Part shown: piece by piece, positions 23,960-36,615 of the stretch
Position numbering within the stretch: position 1 is the stretch's first letter
Layout: each line of letters starts with the position of its first letter
NCBI RefSeq assembly: GCF_003255815.1
Contig: NC_037682.1
Location: 41,228,474-41,292,473, forward strand
Direction: 5' to 3'
DNA from: Theropithecus gelada
Taxonomy: Eukaryota > Chordata > Mammalia > Primates > Cercopithecidae
Length of the DNA: 64,000 nucleotides
Translations under genes and position numbers: made by a program
Notes under the pieces: generated by a model
The model's database searches: none
Seen by the model: only the letters and a program-made list of their open reading frames with translations
What the model was told of the DNA's origin: nothing

Positions 23960-24105
23960 AAAGAGCATACATTATATTTTACACAAGAAAGAATTGAAGT
24001 TTAGAGAGATTAAATGATTTGCCTAAGTTTATTTAGATGATAGTAAATGGTAGTTAATAATCAAACCTAGAATGAGTGATTCCATATTTTATAGTTTTCC
24101 CATCA
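23960..24105 (+). mobile_element. MIR-like SINE fragment
   Basis: Resembles the 3' half of MIR: AAGAATTGAAGTTTAGAGAG, TTGCCTAAGTTTATTTAG and ATCAAACCTAGAATGAGTG. Diverged. Confidence 0.5.
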
Positions 24106-25619
24106 CATCAAACTCTCTCTCATTGCTTGCCTTTTTTTTTAAGGCAAAATAAAACTTTTCAGTCTATAGGTCTCTAATCTCTAAGAAGTAGATTATTAAT
24201 TTATTAAAGAGTATATAAAGATATGTTATAAGAGACTAAAGTATTTTCAGGAATTCTTTAATGTTTACATAATGCAAATAACTGTTGTTATTGCAAAGGA
24301 CAAACTGTTTCCAATAAGAGACACCTCAACAAGCATCATATTAACACACTTAATCTTTACTCCTTATTATTTCTTGAGTATTTCTAGGCTGAAAGTTTAC
24401 ACTAAGAGTGAGAATTCTTAATGCTTAGTAATCTGTGAACACTCAGCTTGTTTAATTAAATTAATTAATTCTTGAGCTGCCTCAAAAATATTTTTATATT
24501 GTCACTTAGGATATTTTATAAAAATCAAATTAGACTTTGGATTCTAGAATAAAAAAGAACTGTTTATTTGAGAAAGATTGTATTCCCTGTGTTACATCTG
24601 GAAAAGATTTATCATTAAATTCATCCAGCATTATGATGGGCATAACATCTGGCTTTGGAGGTCTTAGTTTGGTAAAAGGTCATAAAATTTCAGTTTAATG
24701 TACCGTAATTCCATTACTTATTTATTTAGGGCATGCCATGACCCTAACCTAGTAAGGTCTTACGTCTAATTCACATTAAGCAGATATCATGTAAATGCAA
24801 CTGTGTAATTAAAATTGGGAGATATCCCTGAAAAGGAAAAGAACTCAAAGACTATTTGAAGGAGCTGCTTAATTCAAAGAATGTCATGAATATTGGTCTG
24901 AGGCTGTTCTTGAAAAGTAAAAATAAATGCATACTCTTAGAAATAATTTTCTCTAGGACATAAATGACCATATGGGATTATTTTTTCCTAGCAAGAGTTC
25001 TCATCCCATTCAACATAAAGCTTTTCTAGGATTTATAAGATATCATTCTTACAGATATATTTTTCTTTGGTTTGAACTTCATGTACATTACAAAGTTTAA
25101 CTCTTGATCTCTCTGTTGCTAGATTTGGAACTAGTACATTGTAGTTTAATAATAATTTTCCCATAGAGGTTCTAAAACACTACTTATGTTCTAATGGAAA
25201 AATTAACTACCTAAAAATAATTAACAATAGTTCATTCAGAACTTAGAAGAAGCACAATAAATAGTATATTGGTTGTAAATAGTAATAAAATTTTAGACAG
25301 CTGTTATAGAATTCTACATCTAGAGTGCAGAAACATTTCAAAATAAAAATCATCACATTATAAATATGAAAGACATTAGTGTTAACAAATAATTTCTTAT
25401 CACTTCAAAATTATTAAAGCAATGTGTGATTTATAACCAGATGAAAGTACACTACTCTGCTATTGAAATTTTGAGAAAAATATATGAGAAACTCAAAATA
25501 CCTAAACAAACGATATATGTAAAACTGAATAATAAAATATCAGAGAATTTATCTAAAATATGACAAAATTAAAGTTTGATTCTTAACATTTATTGAGATA
25601 AATTTCATTTTAGTCTGCA
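24106..25619. other. Non-coding, AT-rich
   Basis: No repeat family or coding frame identified. Confidence 0.55.
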
Positions 25620-25902
25620 TGACTCATACCTATTTTTTGTTAATCTTCAATATTCAGCTTGATGAATTGTCACAAAGTGGAACCCATCTGCTCAAGTCAG
25701 GAATAACTCAAATAACTACCCTCCTTCATCTCCCACAACGTAACTACTATTCTGCTTTCTAATAGTGTAGTTTTGTGTTTTTTGACAGTTTGTATAAATT
25801 GAATCTCACACTGAAAATATTCTGTATCTTTTACTCAACATTATGGGAGACCCATCCATATGTTGCTTCTCACTTTCACAACTGTGTGAATATTCTATGC
25901 GT

Positions 25903-26809
25903 TGTATCCTACTTATCAGTGCTATGTAACAAAACTCCAAAAAACTCAGCAGAACAAAGCAATAATTTAATTACTTCTGATTCTGTGTGGTAGAGGAATA
26001 GGGACAGGTCACACTGAGGATAGTTTGTTTCTGCTGCACAGATGTCAAGGGCCTCAGCAGGGAATACTTAAAGGTCAAGGGTGCCTGAATAGCTGGGGTT
26101 GGAGCCCTTTGGAGGATTCTTCACACAAAATGTGCTTAACAGTTGATGCTGGGCGCAGTGGCTCACGCCTGTAATCCCAGCACTTTGGGAGGCCGAGGCA
26201 GGCGGACCACGAGGTCAGGAGACCGAGACCATCCTGGCTAACACAGTGAAACCTTGTCTCTACTAAAAATGCAAAAAATTATCCAGGCGTGGTGGTGGGC
26301 GCCTGTAGTCCCAGCTACGTAGGAGGCTGAGGCAGGAGAATGGCGTGAACCCGGAAGGCGGAGCTTGCAGTGAGGCGAGATTAGGCCACTGCACTCCAGC
26401 CTGGGCCACAGAGTGAGATTCTGTCTCAAAAAAAAAAACAAAAAAAAAAACAGTTGATGCTGGTAGTCAGCTCGAACTCACATTGGGAAGTTGTCTGAAA
26501 TATTATATGTGGTCTTTGGGCAGGCTACTTTGGGTTTCCACATGGCAGGGTGACTGTTTTCCATGAGTGATTTCCTAAGAAATCAAGTTGAATCCATGAC
26601 ATCTTTATGATCTAGCCTCAGAAGTCACACAGCATCACTTGCTCCGTACTTTATTTTCAAAGACAGCAACAAAAGAACAACCAGATTTTAAGAGAAGGAT
26701 TTACAGAAAGCAACATTAGGTTGGAGGTGTGTCAAGATCATGTTGTAAGAAGGGCTCGTGTGATCGAAGATACTTTTGCAGCTGTCTTTGGAAAATACAA
26801 TCTGCCACA
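25903..26809 (-). mobile_element. MLT-type LTR (ERVL/MaLR class), carrying an AluY
   Basis: It begins TGTATCCTACTTATCAG and GCTATGTAAC, and ends ATCTTTATGATCTAGCCTCAG..., GGAAAATACAATCTGCCACA at 26809, with TG...CA ends. The AluY at 26148-26448 divides it. By analogy with related LTRs whose polyadenylation signal faces the other way, I read it as minus strand, but orientation is not certain. No target duplication found. Confidence 0.6.
26148..26448 (+). mobile_element. AluY inside the MLT-type LTR
   Basis: Complete plus-strand Alu from GCTGGGCGCAGTGGCTCACG to an A-run broken by a C. Target duplication AACAGTTGATGCTGG occurs before (from 26138) and after (from 26449) the element. AluY features include GGAGAATGGCGTGAACCC. 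Confidence 0.93.
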
Positions 26810-26940
26810 TCCTGTATTCAAATGAACTATTAGGAGTAATGCTGTTATGAAGATTCTTATACTTATCATTTGCTGTACAGTGTATACATTTTGTGATAAG
26901 GATAGCCTAGAAATGGAATTTCTGGGTCATAGCATGTTTC

Positions 26941-27525
26941 AGATTGTGTTCTGAAAAACAGAGACTGGAACAAATATTCAAATACATTTGATTTATGTAG
27001 GGAGTGCATTTTAGAAACTCTTACCAGGTAGTGAGGGAAGCAGAATAGGGAGGGGTAAAAGCCAATCTAGAACGTCATCACAAATTAAGTAATGCCTTGG
27101 ACTCATGCACAGGAAGGTCTGAAGTGTATGTTGCATTGCAGAGTTGTCTCCCCTTCAGGACAAGGGAGGCAGAATTCTGTAATATATAAGTTGATCACCT
27201 TCTGTGAGTTGTCTGCTGCACTGAGTGTGGTGAGGGGACTGGCAGCAAGAGAGACCCTCTCTGCAGAGGTGTCTACTGTCAGGTAAAGGAAGGCAACTCT
27301 CCAAAGAAAGAAGTGATTGAGAACCAATAGGGGGCACTACTCACACTATCTGGAGAGGGAGGATGGGGTGGGCATTTACAGTCCTCACAGGGAGATCTAG
27401 GAGGAAGCACTAATTTCGTGTACCATGGAGCACTCTTTCCAATTGAATGTCACATTAAATATATTTTATTCACAACAGTATCTGGATTCTAGTTTGTCAC
27501 AATTTTAAAAAAAAATAATGAGAGG
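26941..27525. other. Possible unassigned LTR next to the ERVL relic
   Basis: Composition is distinctly less AT-rich than the surroundings, with GAACTATTAGG-free, purine-rich blocks (CAGAATAGGGAGGGGTAAAAG, GGCAGAATTCTGTAATATATAAG). Its place beside the pol relic at 27530 suggests an LTR, but I cannot name it and no boundary is clear. The three overlapping frames here (27092-27337) are not genes. Confidence 0.3.
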
Positions 27526-27529
27526 AGCG

Positions 27530-28930
27530 TGAGTGATATGACCTACCAGATCCTGCTGTGCAGTTGCCTCCAAGGCTCTGGCTATTGCTTATCTCCTCTT
27601 TCCCCAACCCCCATATACTCTCAACCCCTTTTCCCCACTCCCTTGGCTAGAACTTCTAGTTTCTGTGGCTTGCCTGGTGTAGTCACCCGGGTGCTTATCT
27701 CTGAAGTGTCAAGGACCCCCATTATCATACACTTTGCATTATGTTGCTACATTCACCAATTTTCAGTTACAACCGATCATGGGGGTTAAAAAAAAAAAAA
27801 AAAAAGCATCTCTGTTGATAACGGTGGCAAACATATTCCTCCCTGCCTGCATTATGCAGCTAAAGCCTTATCCCCTCCTGAGTGTCAGGGCTAATTACCC
27901 TTGTCAGTGTGATAATATCTTCACTTTTTAAATCTGCTGCTCTACTGACTCAAGGTGAATGACCAGGCAATATCCAAAATTTTAAGTTCAGTGAACTTCT
28001 TACTATTTCCTCTGGTGGAAGCACTCTCTCTAGAAAACCAAGATTTTCTGCCCAAATGATAAAAGTACAAATTCCCTGAGTCACTGGAAGTGATCGTAAG
28101 CCATGCCACTATTACTTACGGTCTTTACTTCCTACACTTATGCAATCTACCTACTGAGTCAAACGTTTCATTTAATGGTTTAAGGAGTATAGCTGCATCC
28201 AGGAGAAGAGTGTCTTATTTTTGATGGTGTCATTGTTAAGCTGATGCCTCAGCTTTATCTTTATGAGGCTCTTACACTACTGTAATAAGCCAGCATCTAC
28301 TGGTGGGTGTGGTATGTGGAAGAACCAGTGTATTTTATGGTTATTATTGGCATCTTTTTTTGCTATAAGGTACACTTCGTTCCGACGTGATGCTATGTGG
28401 AATTCCATGTAAGTGAACCAGGTAGTCAGAAAGCCCACAGATAGTGGTTCTACACGAAATGCAAATCAACACTGGAATTCTGTCAATTCTGGTCAGAATT
28501 GATGGCTGATCAAACTTTGCAGGATGGAAGGAGTCTGATGAAACCAACTTGACAATAGGTTACTGGCAATCTTCTGAGGTATGAATCCAGACCTGGGGTT
28601 CAGCATTCATCACCACTGTGAACTTCGCAGACATTCAGTAGGGGCAAATTTTCTTTGGTGAGAGGGATTCCATGTAGTTGGGCTCATGTGTAGCCTTCAC
28701 CTCTGGCATCATGGGTACTCCGTTCACTGTGCTCACTGCGCCTAGGTGAAACTGGAGTCTCGACCACCTGTTCATGTGGCTTAGTTGTCAAGTTCTGGAA
28801 AAGTCCCGGCTGGGTTTCAGATGTACTATCTCTGTCACAGCCCGAGTAAACATCATGGGAGTGGGTGGGACAAAAAGTATGTGTATGTTCATATTTCGTA
28901 GAAAATGCCTAGACCAATGTATAATCCAAT
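27530..28930 (-). pseudogene. ERVL-type endogenous retroviral pol remnant (integrase region)
   Basis: The minus-strand frame 28547-28344 (67 residues) contains a HGIPHS motif at residues 47-52 preceded by TTICGLSDYLV, which matches the integrase core region of ERVL pol. Flanking sequence on both sides has the same base composition and no other repeat signature, so the relic probably spans the whole interval, but frames are short and broken. The typical integrase catalytic triad cannot be traced through the stops. An A-run at 27786-27804 interrupts it. The element is inactive. Extent is an estimate. Confidence 0.6.
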
Positions 28931-28948
28931 TACAAGAGTACACGAATC

Positions 28949-29243
28949 AGACCGGGTGCGGTGGCTCACGCCTATAATCCCAACACTTTGGGAGGCCGAG
29001 GCCGGCAGATCACAAGATCAGGAGATCGAGACCACCCGGGCTAACATGGTGAAACCCTGTCTCTAATAAACATATAAAAAATTGGCCGCGCGTGGTGGCG
29101 GACGCCTGTAGTCCCAGCTACTCGGGAGGCTGAGGCAGGAGAATGGCGTGAACCCAGGAGGTGGAGCTTGCAGTGAGCCGAGATCTCACCACTGCACTCC
29201 AGCCTGGGCGACAGAGCGAGACTCTGTCTCAAAAAAAAAAAAA
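28949..29243 (+). mobile_element. AluY
   Basis: Complete plus-strand Alu with A-run tail. Target duplication AAGAGTACACGA (28934-28945 and 29244-29255) flanks it. It sits just beside the ERVL remnant. Several CpG-derived changes. Confidence 0.93.
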
Positions 29244-29339
29244 AAGAGTACACGAGTCCTATACACTCCACCAAAATTCATCAGAAAGTCACCATACCTG
29301 GTTAGCCTTTTAATTTTAGTTACTGTGATTGGTGTTTAA

Positions 29340-29822
29340 AGGTATTGCTTTTTGTTTTTATTATAGTTCTCTGTGGTTGTTATATTCTCTTTGGCCTATT
29401 TAAATAATCTGTTTTGTAATGGCCTGTTCATATCTCTTGACTATTTTTCTATTTGTATTCACTATTCCTTTTCACTGTTTTGTAAGTGTTCTTGATATAT
29501 TCTGGATACAAGGCCTTTGTCATTTAATCGTGTTGGGAAAAATCTTCTACCAATATGTAGCTTGCCTTTTCACTCTTTTAAAAATGCCTTTTAGTGAACA
29601 GCAGTTCTCAATTTTAATTTGGTGCAAACTTGTCAATCCTTTTACATACAGTTATTATACTTTATCTTGTGCTTAGGAAACATTTGCCTACTCAAAATCA
29701 TAAAGATAATCTCCTTTACCTTTATTGTTTCTGTGGGCAAATATTTATGCAAATATTTTAGTTTTATTTTTTATATTCAGACCTACAGCCCACACAATTT
29801 CACGTATCTTAGGGAGCTTTAA
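29340..29822 (-). mobile_element. Old L1M ORF2 fragment
   Basis: Antisense L1 ORF2 C-terminal region: GTAAGTGTTCTTGATATATTCTGG (29479), CTTGCCTTTTCACTCTTTTAA (29561), AAATCATAAAGATAATCTCC (29695) and TTTATATTCAGACC (29771). Frames 29419-29822 are antisense L1, not genes. Confidence 0.7.
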
Positions 29823-32800
29823 GTAGAGGCCACATATGAATGAATTTGATGAGTAATATATTTAGTATGCTCTTATTAATAAAATACTCCTCATTCTATT
29901 TTAACAGATTTTAATGGCAATGTAATTCAGCAATTTGTAGGCTAATTTGAATTGACTATGATTTGTCGTGGCTACTTTCTGATAAGGAAACCTGTTTGAG
30001 TAAGTTAGAAACCCTCCTTTCGCAATAGGATAGATTTTGGTAATAATAGGCAATTCAGGCATCATGTAATACGGATTTTCTTATATCTCATCCTACATTC
30101 TTACTTTCAGGTAATGATTTTTCAGTTCATAGTATTGTAGGACTCTATATTGGCTGTACTCATTTTTTAGACAAAACAGAAGCAAAAACACTAATTTAAA
30201 ATATAAAAAGTAAAAACCTTGGATTTTTTATTTTATAAATAAATGGATACTCTTATGAGAAAATCTTCTTAGGTTATCAAAACCAATGTTTAACATATCT
30301 TGACAATTCAAAATTTGTTAACAAACTAACAAAAACATACAACAGGGTATTATAAACATTTGGAATTTATTATTTTCAGAACTTGGTTTTAAATGTCACT
30401 GCTTTAGATGCTATTGCTTTTGTCAATTAAATACAGAAAGTTTATTAACAGTAGGATTATATGATTTCTTAACACTGAGGTTATGTATTTCTTATGATTG
30501 TTGTGATTCCACTGTTGTTATTGGTAAGTACTGGACTCTCAAAGCAGCATGTTAAAAAGACACTGTGTTGAATCTATGTGAATGAAACAGGGATATCCTA
30601 AAATACTGTCAGGGTACAGAGGGCTGTTTCCAAGAAATAAATGCCTTAAACTATTCCAGTTCTTTATCCTCTATGCCATCTACTCGTGTATTCCTTTTTG
30701 TCAGCATACCATGTAGAACAACCTAGTCACTCTTACTTCCTCATATTTTACATTTTTCATAGTATAATCCCAGTCTTAATGAAAAATTACTATATGTACA
30801 AATCCACTCTGATAACTTCAACCCAATGCTGGTATATGCCTTCCTAGCATTGTGAATGGCAGTTTTATTTCTGATTTTAGTTACAATCTTCTAGTTCGAT
30901 GTTAAAAGAATTCCCTACTACCACACAATTCTGATAAATTATGACAGGACATTTGTGAGCTCTTCAGGCTTCTGTAGGGCTATTGCCCATTCCACTCACA
31001 GAGGTACATGAGGAATTTAATGCTCAGTAACTTTTCTTGCTCTAAAGTACCTGTCACTACTTATGACATTGCATTTCAGACTAAAGATCAGCCTGGAGCC
31101 TTGAATCAAATGGACCTTGAGCCTCCTGAGAGTGGTTCTGTTTCACACAGCTGCCCTTCAGGCTTGTCTGTCCCAGGTTAGGGCTCTCCTGCCTCTTAGA
31201 CTGCAATGCTCCAGGCGAGGCTGTCATAGTTGTTTCAGCTGAATGAAGGAAAGGAGGCCTCAACAGGCAGTTTTTTTCAAAGCATGTAATTATAGACCCA
31301 TTTAGAAAGTTAACTCTATTATTGGTTCTCTGGTTTACCCATTTTTATGTCAGACTTTGAAAGCATACTTATCAAATGTTCAGATTGCAGTATCCATCTG
31401 ATATCATCAGACTCTATAAATAATGTGATTAAAGACTAAATAAAAGAATGGCTAACTATGACAAAACTACAAAAATAATATTGCATAAAACTCAGGATCC
31501 AAGTGGCTAAACTTTTGGATAGTGGAAAGCTATATGATAACATAATGTGCTACAAAAATAGTTCCGCATTTTGATGTGTTTTTCATGTCAGTTCATATAT
31601 AGATTATTGATTTTCTTACTTGCCAGAAAATCATAAATAGAATGTGCCCAGTCAAGAACGTGTCTAGGGCAGATGAAGGCCCTGGAAGCCATGATGTGTG
31701 AGAAACAGTCAAAAGAAATTATGTTAAGATGAGATCATCTACCATGTATAATTTTGAATGGATATCTTAGCTGTTTTTAAGCATATAAAATATTTTTACA
31801 TGCAATAAACAAAAATAAATCAGTTGGCAGTGTTGCTATGGAGCTAGATTTCCTTATAAACACTAAAGTCATGTATAAATGGGAGATAAAGAGTTGCTTT
31901 TGAAAAGAGTTTAAGAACTAGCTCATTGAGTACTATTAGAGAGAAACAGACCTTGAATAGTCAAAATACAACCTATATTTTTGGTGTGTGAGGGCTCTTT
32001 TAAATCTAAGATTCATGCTACAATAAGACTTTTGAAATTTTAATTGGCAAGTGCTAGGTAAATGTAATGTCCTAAAACTATACGTATGCTTCTGATTCCA
32101 AATCTCACTAAAATCATAGTAAAGGAAAATTTTTTAAAGACAAATCCACCAAGAAAGAAAGGATAAAAAAATGACAACAGAAACAATATTGGAGTACAAA
32201 ATAATATCAAATGATAGAAAGAAAAAAAAAAGATAATTAGAAATCCATTTTGGGAGAGGTAGTATCTAAATAATAGGTGTCCTAGGGAGCGGGGGCAAAA
32301 AAACAAAACAAAAAACAGAAATCATTAGAACAGTCAGTTTAAAGATAATTGCAGACTGAAGAACTTCAATTTCTAACTTGAACTAAAACCGGTCCAGAAA
32401 CATACATATTTGATATATTAAATATATACAATGAAAAAATTTTTAAAAGATTGTATTTCTAGATTTTTTTTAAAGAATTGCATGGTGTTTACAGATACTC
32501 TTGTATTTCTGCTATTACTAAAATAAGAAAATTTCCCAGTTATCCTGCTAATCCAAGAAAAATGGGAAAATGTGGAACAGATATGAACCTAATCTGCAGC
32601 ATATTGAAAACTATATTTTTCAGGTACTTTCCAAAAAGTACTTCTAGTGAGATATTCCATTTATTATTTGAGAAATTAGATGCTTCAATCATAAGATTGA
32701 TTAAAATCCTATCTCAACTGCAGACAAGCAGGATGACTTTTCCTAATACTGGGTACATCAAAAGTATTCAGTAAGATCACTGTGATTCTTCATTGTATAT

Positions 32801-33819
32801 TCTGGATAAATCACTTTCCATTACATTCACTATCTCGTTCTCATTAGCATTTTAATGTTCTCCATAGTCACACCTCCTATGTTTGGGGAAAACTAACCAA
32901 CTTCTACTTCAAAGCTACTTGCCAGGGAAGGCACTGTTTTATTAATGAGGTGTTAATTAAAGGGACTCCTTATTATGCATACTTCTGAGCAGATGTAAGG
33001 CACACAGGATTTGGGAATTTGGTATGTTATTTATGCACTACTAAAGGGAAGAGGAGACAGGCAGTTCCAGCAAGAATTTTCAGGAACAGTTTTGAATTAT
33101 TGATTTCTGATTATGAGTGAAGTAAGAAACAGGTGTCAAAGGGGATGGACCTCAGACCCAGAAATCTGGAAAGACTAGGTTTGCAGGTTTCGTCTGGATG
33201 CTTATGAAAGTCATCTTTACCTTGACTCTCTGAGGTTGCTACAAAAATACTATTTCTGTCCAATTCTATAAATACTTTTATATGTCTCCTGGGAGCTATA
33301 GTGCACTGGTCTTCCTTGCAACCACAAGATTATGAATATTAGAATTTGTTTTTGTCATGGAATTAGTTTCTTAATACTTTTCTAGTCTTAACTTTAGCCC
33401 TGTTTTTCCTCTGTGTTTTGTGTATTCACAGAAGTGTCTTAGGCATATCTAAGTTTTGGTAGAACACATCTTAAGTTGAGGCTTTATTTTTCCATATAAA
33501 ATATATCATGGATTAATTCGCTTCTCCAAGGACTCCCTATACAAGAAAAGATTTAGATCTTATACATTGCTTTGTCAGTTTCAGGAAAGGATACAATATA
33601 CCACTTTTATTTTCTTATTTCTTTATCAATTTTTCTTTAGTTTTCATCCTCCCTTTGTCACAGTATAATACTCTTTTATGCTGACATTTTGTTGAAATGT
33701 CTTCTTTATTTTCCATAATACTGTTTTCCATATACCTTGCTTTCTCTATATCCACTTTCTAATTTATTTCCATTTCTTCCCTATTTTACTTTCCATTTAA
33801 ATGAAGTGCCATATGGAAA
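29823..33819. other. Non-coding, no recognised feature
   Basis: Four kilobases without a repeat I can name. 31085-31265 is less AT-rich and 32045-32320 is A-rich with an odd AAAACAAAACAAAA run at 32299. No credible coding frame. Confidence 0.45.
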
Positions 33820-34000
33820 GGGGAAGAAAGGCTTATAACTTTGAGGAACCTGCTATGTGCCACACCTTACTGTGTAGTAGACATTATTCTACTGCACAAT
33901 AATAGAATTTTTTAATGAACAGACTCAGAGGTGAAGTAGCACGTCTAACTGCTAGGCAGTGATGGAGAAGCATCACTCGAATAAGAGTGAGGTACAGATC
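33820..34000 (+). mobile_element. MIR-like SINE fragment
   Basis: Contains CTGCTATGTGCCACACCTTAC, a decayed polynucleotide region, then GAACAGACTCAGAGGTGAAGTAGC and GCTAGGCAGTGATGGAG, in MIR order. Confidence 0.5.
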
Positions 34001-34893
34001 TAGTGAATGATAGCAGAAGTGAAGCAGATAACCCAGAAGAGACTGCCCTTTCTCTTTAGATTTCAGGGAGATTTTAAAGTTTCAGGATTTTTAAAATTAA
34101 GATGGTAATGGTTCTACAAAGAAACCAAAAGATGTTTTTCCCTGACAAAAGAATATTGCATTCAAATGGAATTTCTAACGGATGAAGTATGAGGAAAGCA
34201 TCAGCTAGTTGGGAGGACACTAAGCAGTGCCGCCCTAGAGATGACAGTCGCTTGTCAAGAGGAAGCATCTTTGAGCTCCCTTTGGTGACTATGAGTGACT
34301 GTCTGGTGCTTCATGAACTCTTTCAATAGGTAGACTCATTCTGTGTCACAAAATCATGTAGAAAAGACTTTCAGCTTCTTACCATAATTCATCTTCTATT
34401 TTGTCATCAATCTATGGTCTTTCTGACAACTGACCTTGTAACTTGTCTTCCCATTCTTTGTTTTGTCTTTTCAGATTTTATACTCAGCCATACATCTTCA
34501 ACTAGATTTTTCCTTTCGTACCTCAACTATGAGTATGTTCTCTTTTGTAATTGCTCAAGTCAGGATGCTTGATGCTCAAAAGTCAAAGCATGGAAAGTGA
34601 GGTGTGGTAAAAGGAAAGCAGCTTTTATTAGTCAAATACCAGCAGATAGGAGAATGGCCAGGATCCAGCCTCAAACGAACCATAAGAAAAATGTGTCAGA
34701 AAAATGTAGTAGTGAAAAGGGGGTGCAGGTCTGCGTGTCATGTTATGATGGTCATCTCACATAATTGCTTATCCAGAGGTCCAATTTGCACCATTCTGAC
34801 TTCAGCCCAGCAGTGGGGGACTAACTGTAACTCCCCCCTGAGCTGGAGGATTCCACAACTGGGTCTCTCTGCTTGGCATGTTTTGAAATTGAT
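34001..34893. other. Non-coding, no recognised feature
   Basis: A 103-codon frame begins at 34604 but shows no family resemblance, no domain and no conserved start context. I see no repeat family. Confidence 0.45.
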
Positions 34894-34945
34894 CTTTATA
34901 ATTAATTTAATTTAATTTAATTTAATTAATTAATTTGTTTATTTG
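34894..34945. repeat. (TTTAA)n tract at the Alu tail
   Basis: Repeated TTTAA/TTAAT units directly before the antisense Alu; the original A-tail of the Alu has probably turned into this microsatellite. Confidence 0.85.
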
Positions 34946-35244
34946 ACACTGTCTTGCTCTATAACCCAGGTTGGAGTGCAGTGGCACAATCTCAGCCCAC
35001 TACAACCTCCACCTCCCAGGTTCAAGCTATTATCCTGCCTCATCCCCCCTGAGTAGCTGGGATTACATGTGCGTGTCACCATGACCAGCTAATTTTTGTA
35101 TTTTTTAATAGAGACGGGGTTTCACCTTCTTGGCCAGGCTGATCTCGAACTCCTGACCTCAAGTGATCTACAAAGTGGATCACTTGGGAGGCCTTAGCCT
35201 CCCAAAGTGCTGGGATTGCAGGCGTGAGCCCCTGCACCTGGCTG
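34946..35244 (-). mobile_element. AluS/J-type Alu with an internal palindromic insertion
   Basis: Antisense Alu from CACTGTCTTGCTCTATAACC to CAGGCGTGAGCCCCTGCACC. About 20 extra bases at about 35169-35196 form, with their neighbours, two adjacent hairpins: CAAGTGATC (35160) pairs with GATCACTTG (35178-35186), and GGGAGGC (35186-35192) pairs with GCCTCCC (35197-35203). Frame 35076-35339 is Alu-derived. Confidence 0.88.
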
Positions 35245-36615
35245 CCCTTGTAATTTCTAAGCAAACACATAATTAGATAAGCAAGCACTATGCATGGATG
35301 GGCATGGTGTGCACAGAGTCTCACAGTACAAGCCCACATTTGAGATTAGGAAGGAAAGAAAAAAAAATAAGGTTTCAAAATGCAATTAAAAGATGAAATT
35401 TTTGGTTATACTCTGAGCCCATACTGGTTGATTCTGGCCCAGAATCATGAAATAGATATTCAGCGAAGGCTCAGTGAATAATTCTCCTCAATGAGTTTGC
35501 TCTGGACTCAGAAGTATCAACAAGATATAGAGATAAACCCCATGCATTATGGGACTTCTAGTATCATACAGAAGTTGAAAAACTAACTTGTGATGCTGAT
35601 ATTTCCTGTTAAACACTTTGCACAACATTTGCAAGAAGAGTTTGTGGAAACAGTGTTGAAAAGTTAAAATATTCAAGAAGCAACGTTTTCTTATTACATT
35701 GGACGGGGCTACAGCCCTTAAAAAGTGATACGAACCTTTTTGTGTGAAAGTGTACTGTACTAGGAACCTAAAGATTGCTCAGCTATTAGTAAATGGTTGA
35801 AATATATATTTTGAGCTTTCCATGGTGTGGTCATATGGACACACATTTCACCAAAAGGTCAAACTGGTAAATGTTTCCAGACTGAATATTCTGTGACTAT
35901 GTATCTAAAAAACTGTAACCTTTCCACAGTGTTTATTCAGCTAAAGCAAAATAGACTCTTAAGAAATTAGGCTGTTACCATTCTGCTAGATTTCTGAGCT
36001 CGTCTACTGGTGTCTGCCCTGTGCATATGCCCTTTGTTGAAAGACGCTAGTAAGATTTTTTTACCCATAATGTTTGTGTGAATACACACATCCATAATTC
36101 ATCAAAACAGCCATTTGGAAAATGAATAAAACATACCGACCACACTTCTGAATCACAGAGTTCCAGGATTGCTTATTAAAGTAACAATTACTTCTTTCAA
36201 ACAGGTGTGGATTGCAGTTCTAGTCTATGAATTATTTTGGAAATATCTTTCTATATTTCTCATTTAAACCTTCCGTTTCTTTTCTAATGAGATACGCATC
36301 TAGAAGTCTTTTAAAAGAATAACATTTCTTGACCAAACTGATCATTTATAGCTAAATATATTTCAATATATCAAAGGACACATCTACCATGGAAAAAGAA
36401 ATGCACTGTGAATTAAATACAGAAACATTTTGAATAATATTATTTTACAAGTCTGTGGAATAATATATAAAAGTGACTATGTTAGAGACAGGGAAAATGG
36501 AAAGTTTTTAGAAGCAACACACAGAAGGGGAAGGTTCATTGTAGTTGTGGAACAGTCAATAAGTTAAAAGAGGAAAACTCAAATAAGAGAGACTATAATA
36601 AGATTCAAAGGAGAT
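35245..36615. other. Non-coding, no recognised feature
   Basis: No repeat family or coding frame identified. Confidence 0.5.

Larger units (their letters stand above)
25620..26940 (-). mobile_element. Old L1M 3'UTR fragment, split by an LTR
   Basis: 25620-25902 is an antisense L1 3'UTR (AACCCATCTGCTCAAGTCAGG, then TCCTTCATCTCCCACAACG, then ACTCAACATTATGGGAGACCC). It resumes after the LTR at 26810 (TATGAAGATTCTTATACTTATC, then CTAGAAATGGAATTTCTGGGTCAT). The old L1 was present before the LTR landed. Confidence 0.65.

Noticed and set aside
34604..34915. 103-codon plus-strand frame
   Set aside because: No recognisable domain, no codon pattern or splice context; ends in the (TTTAA)n tract.
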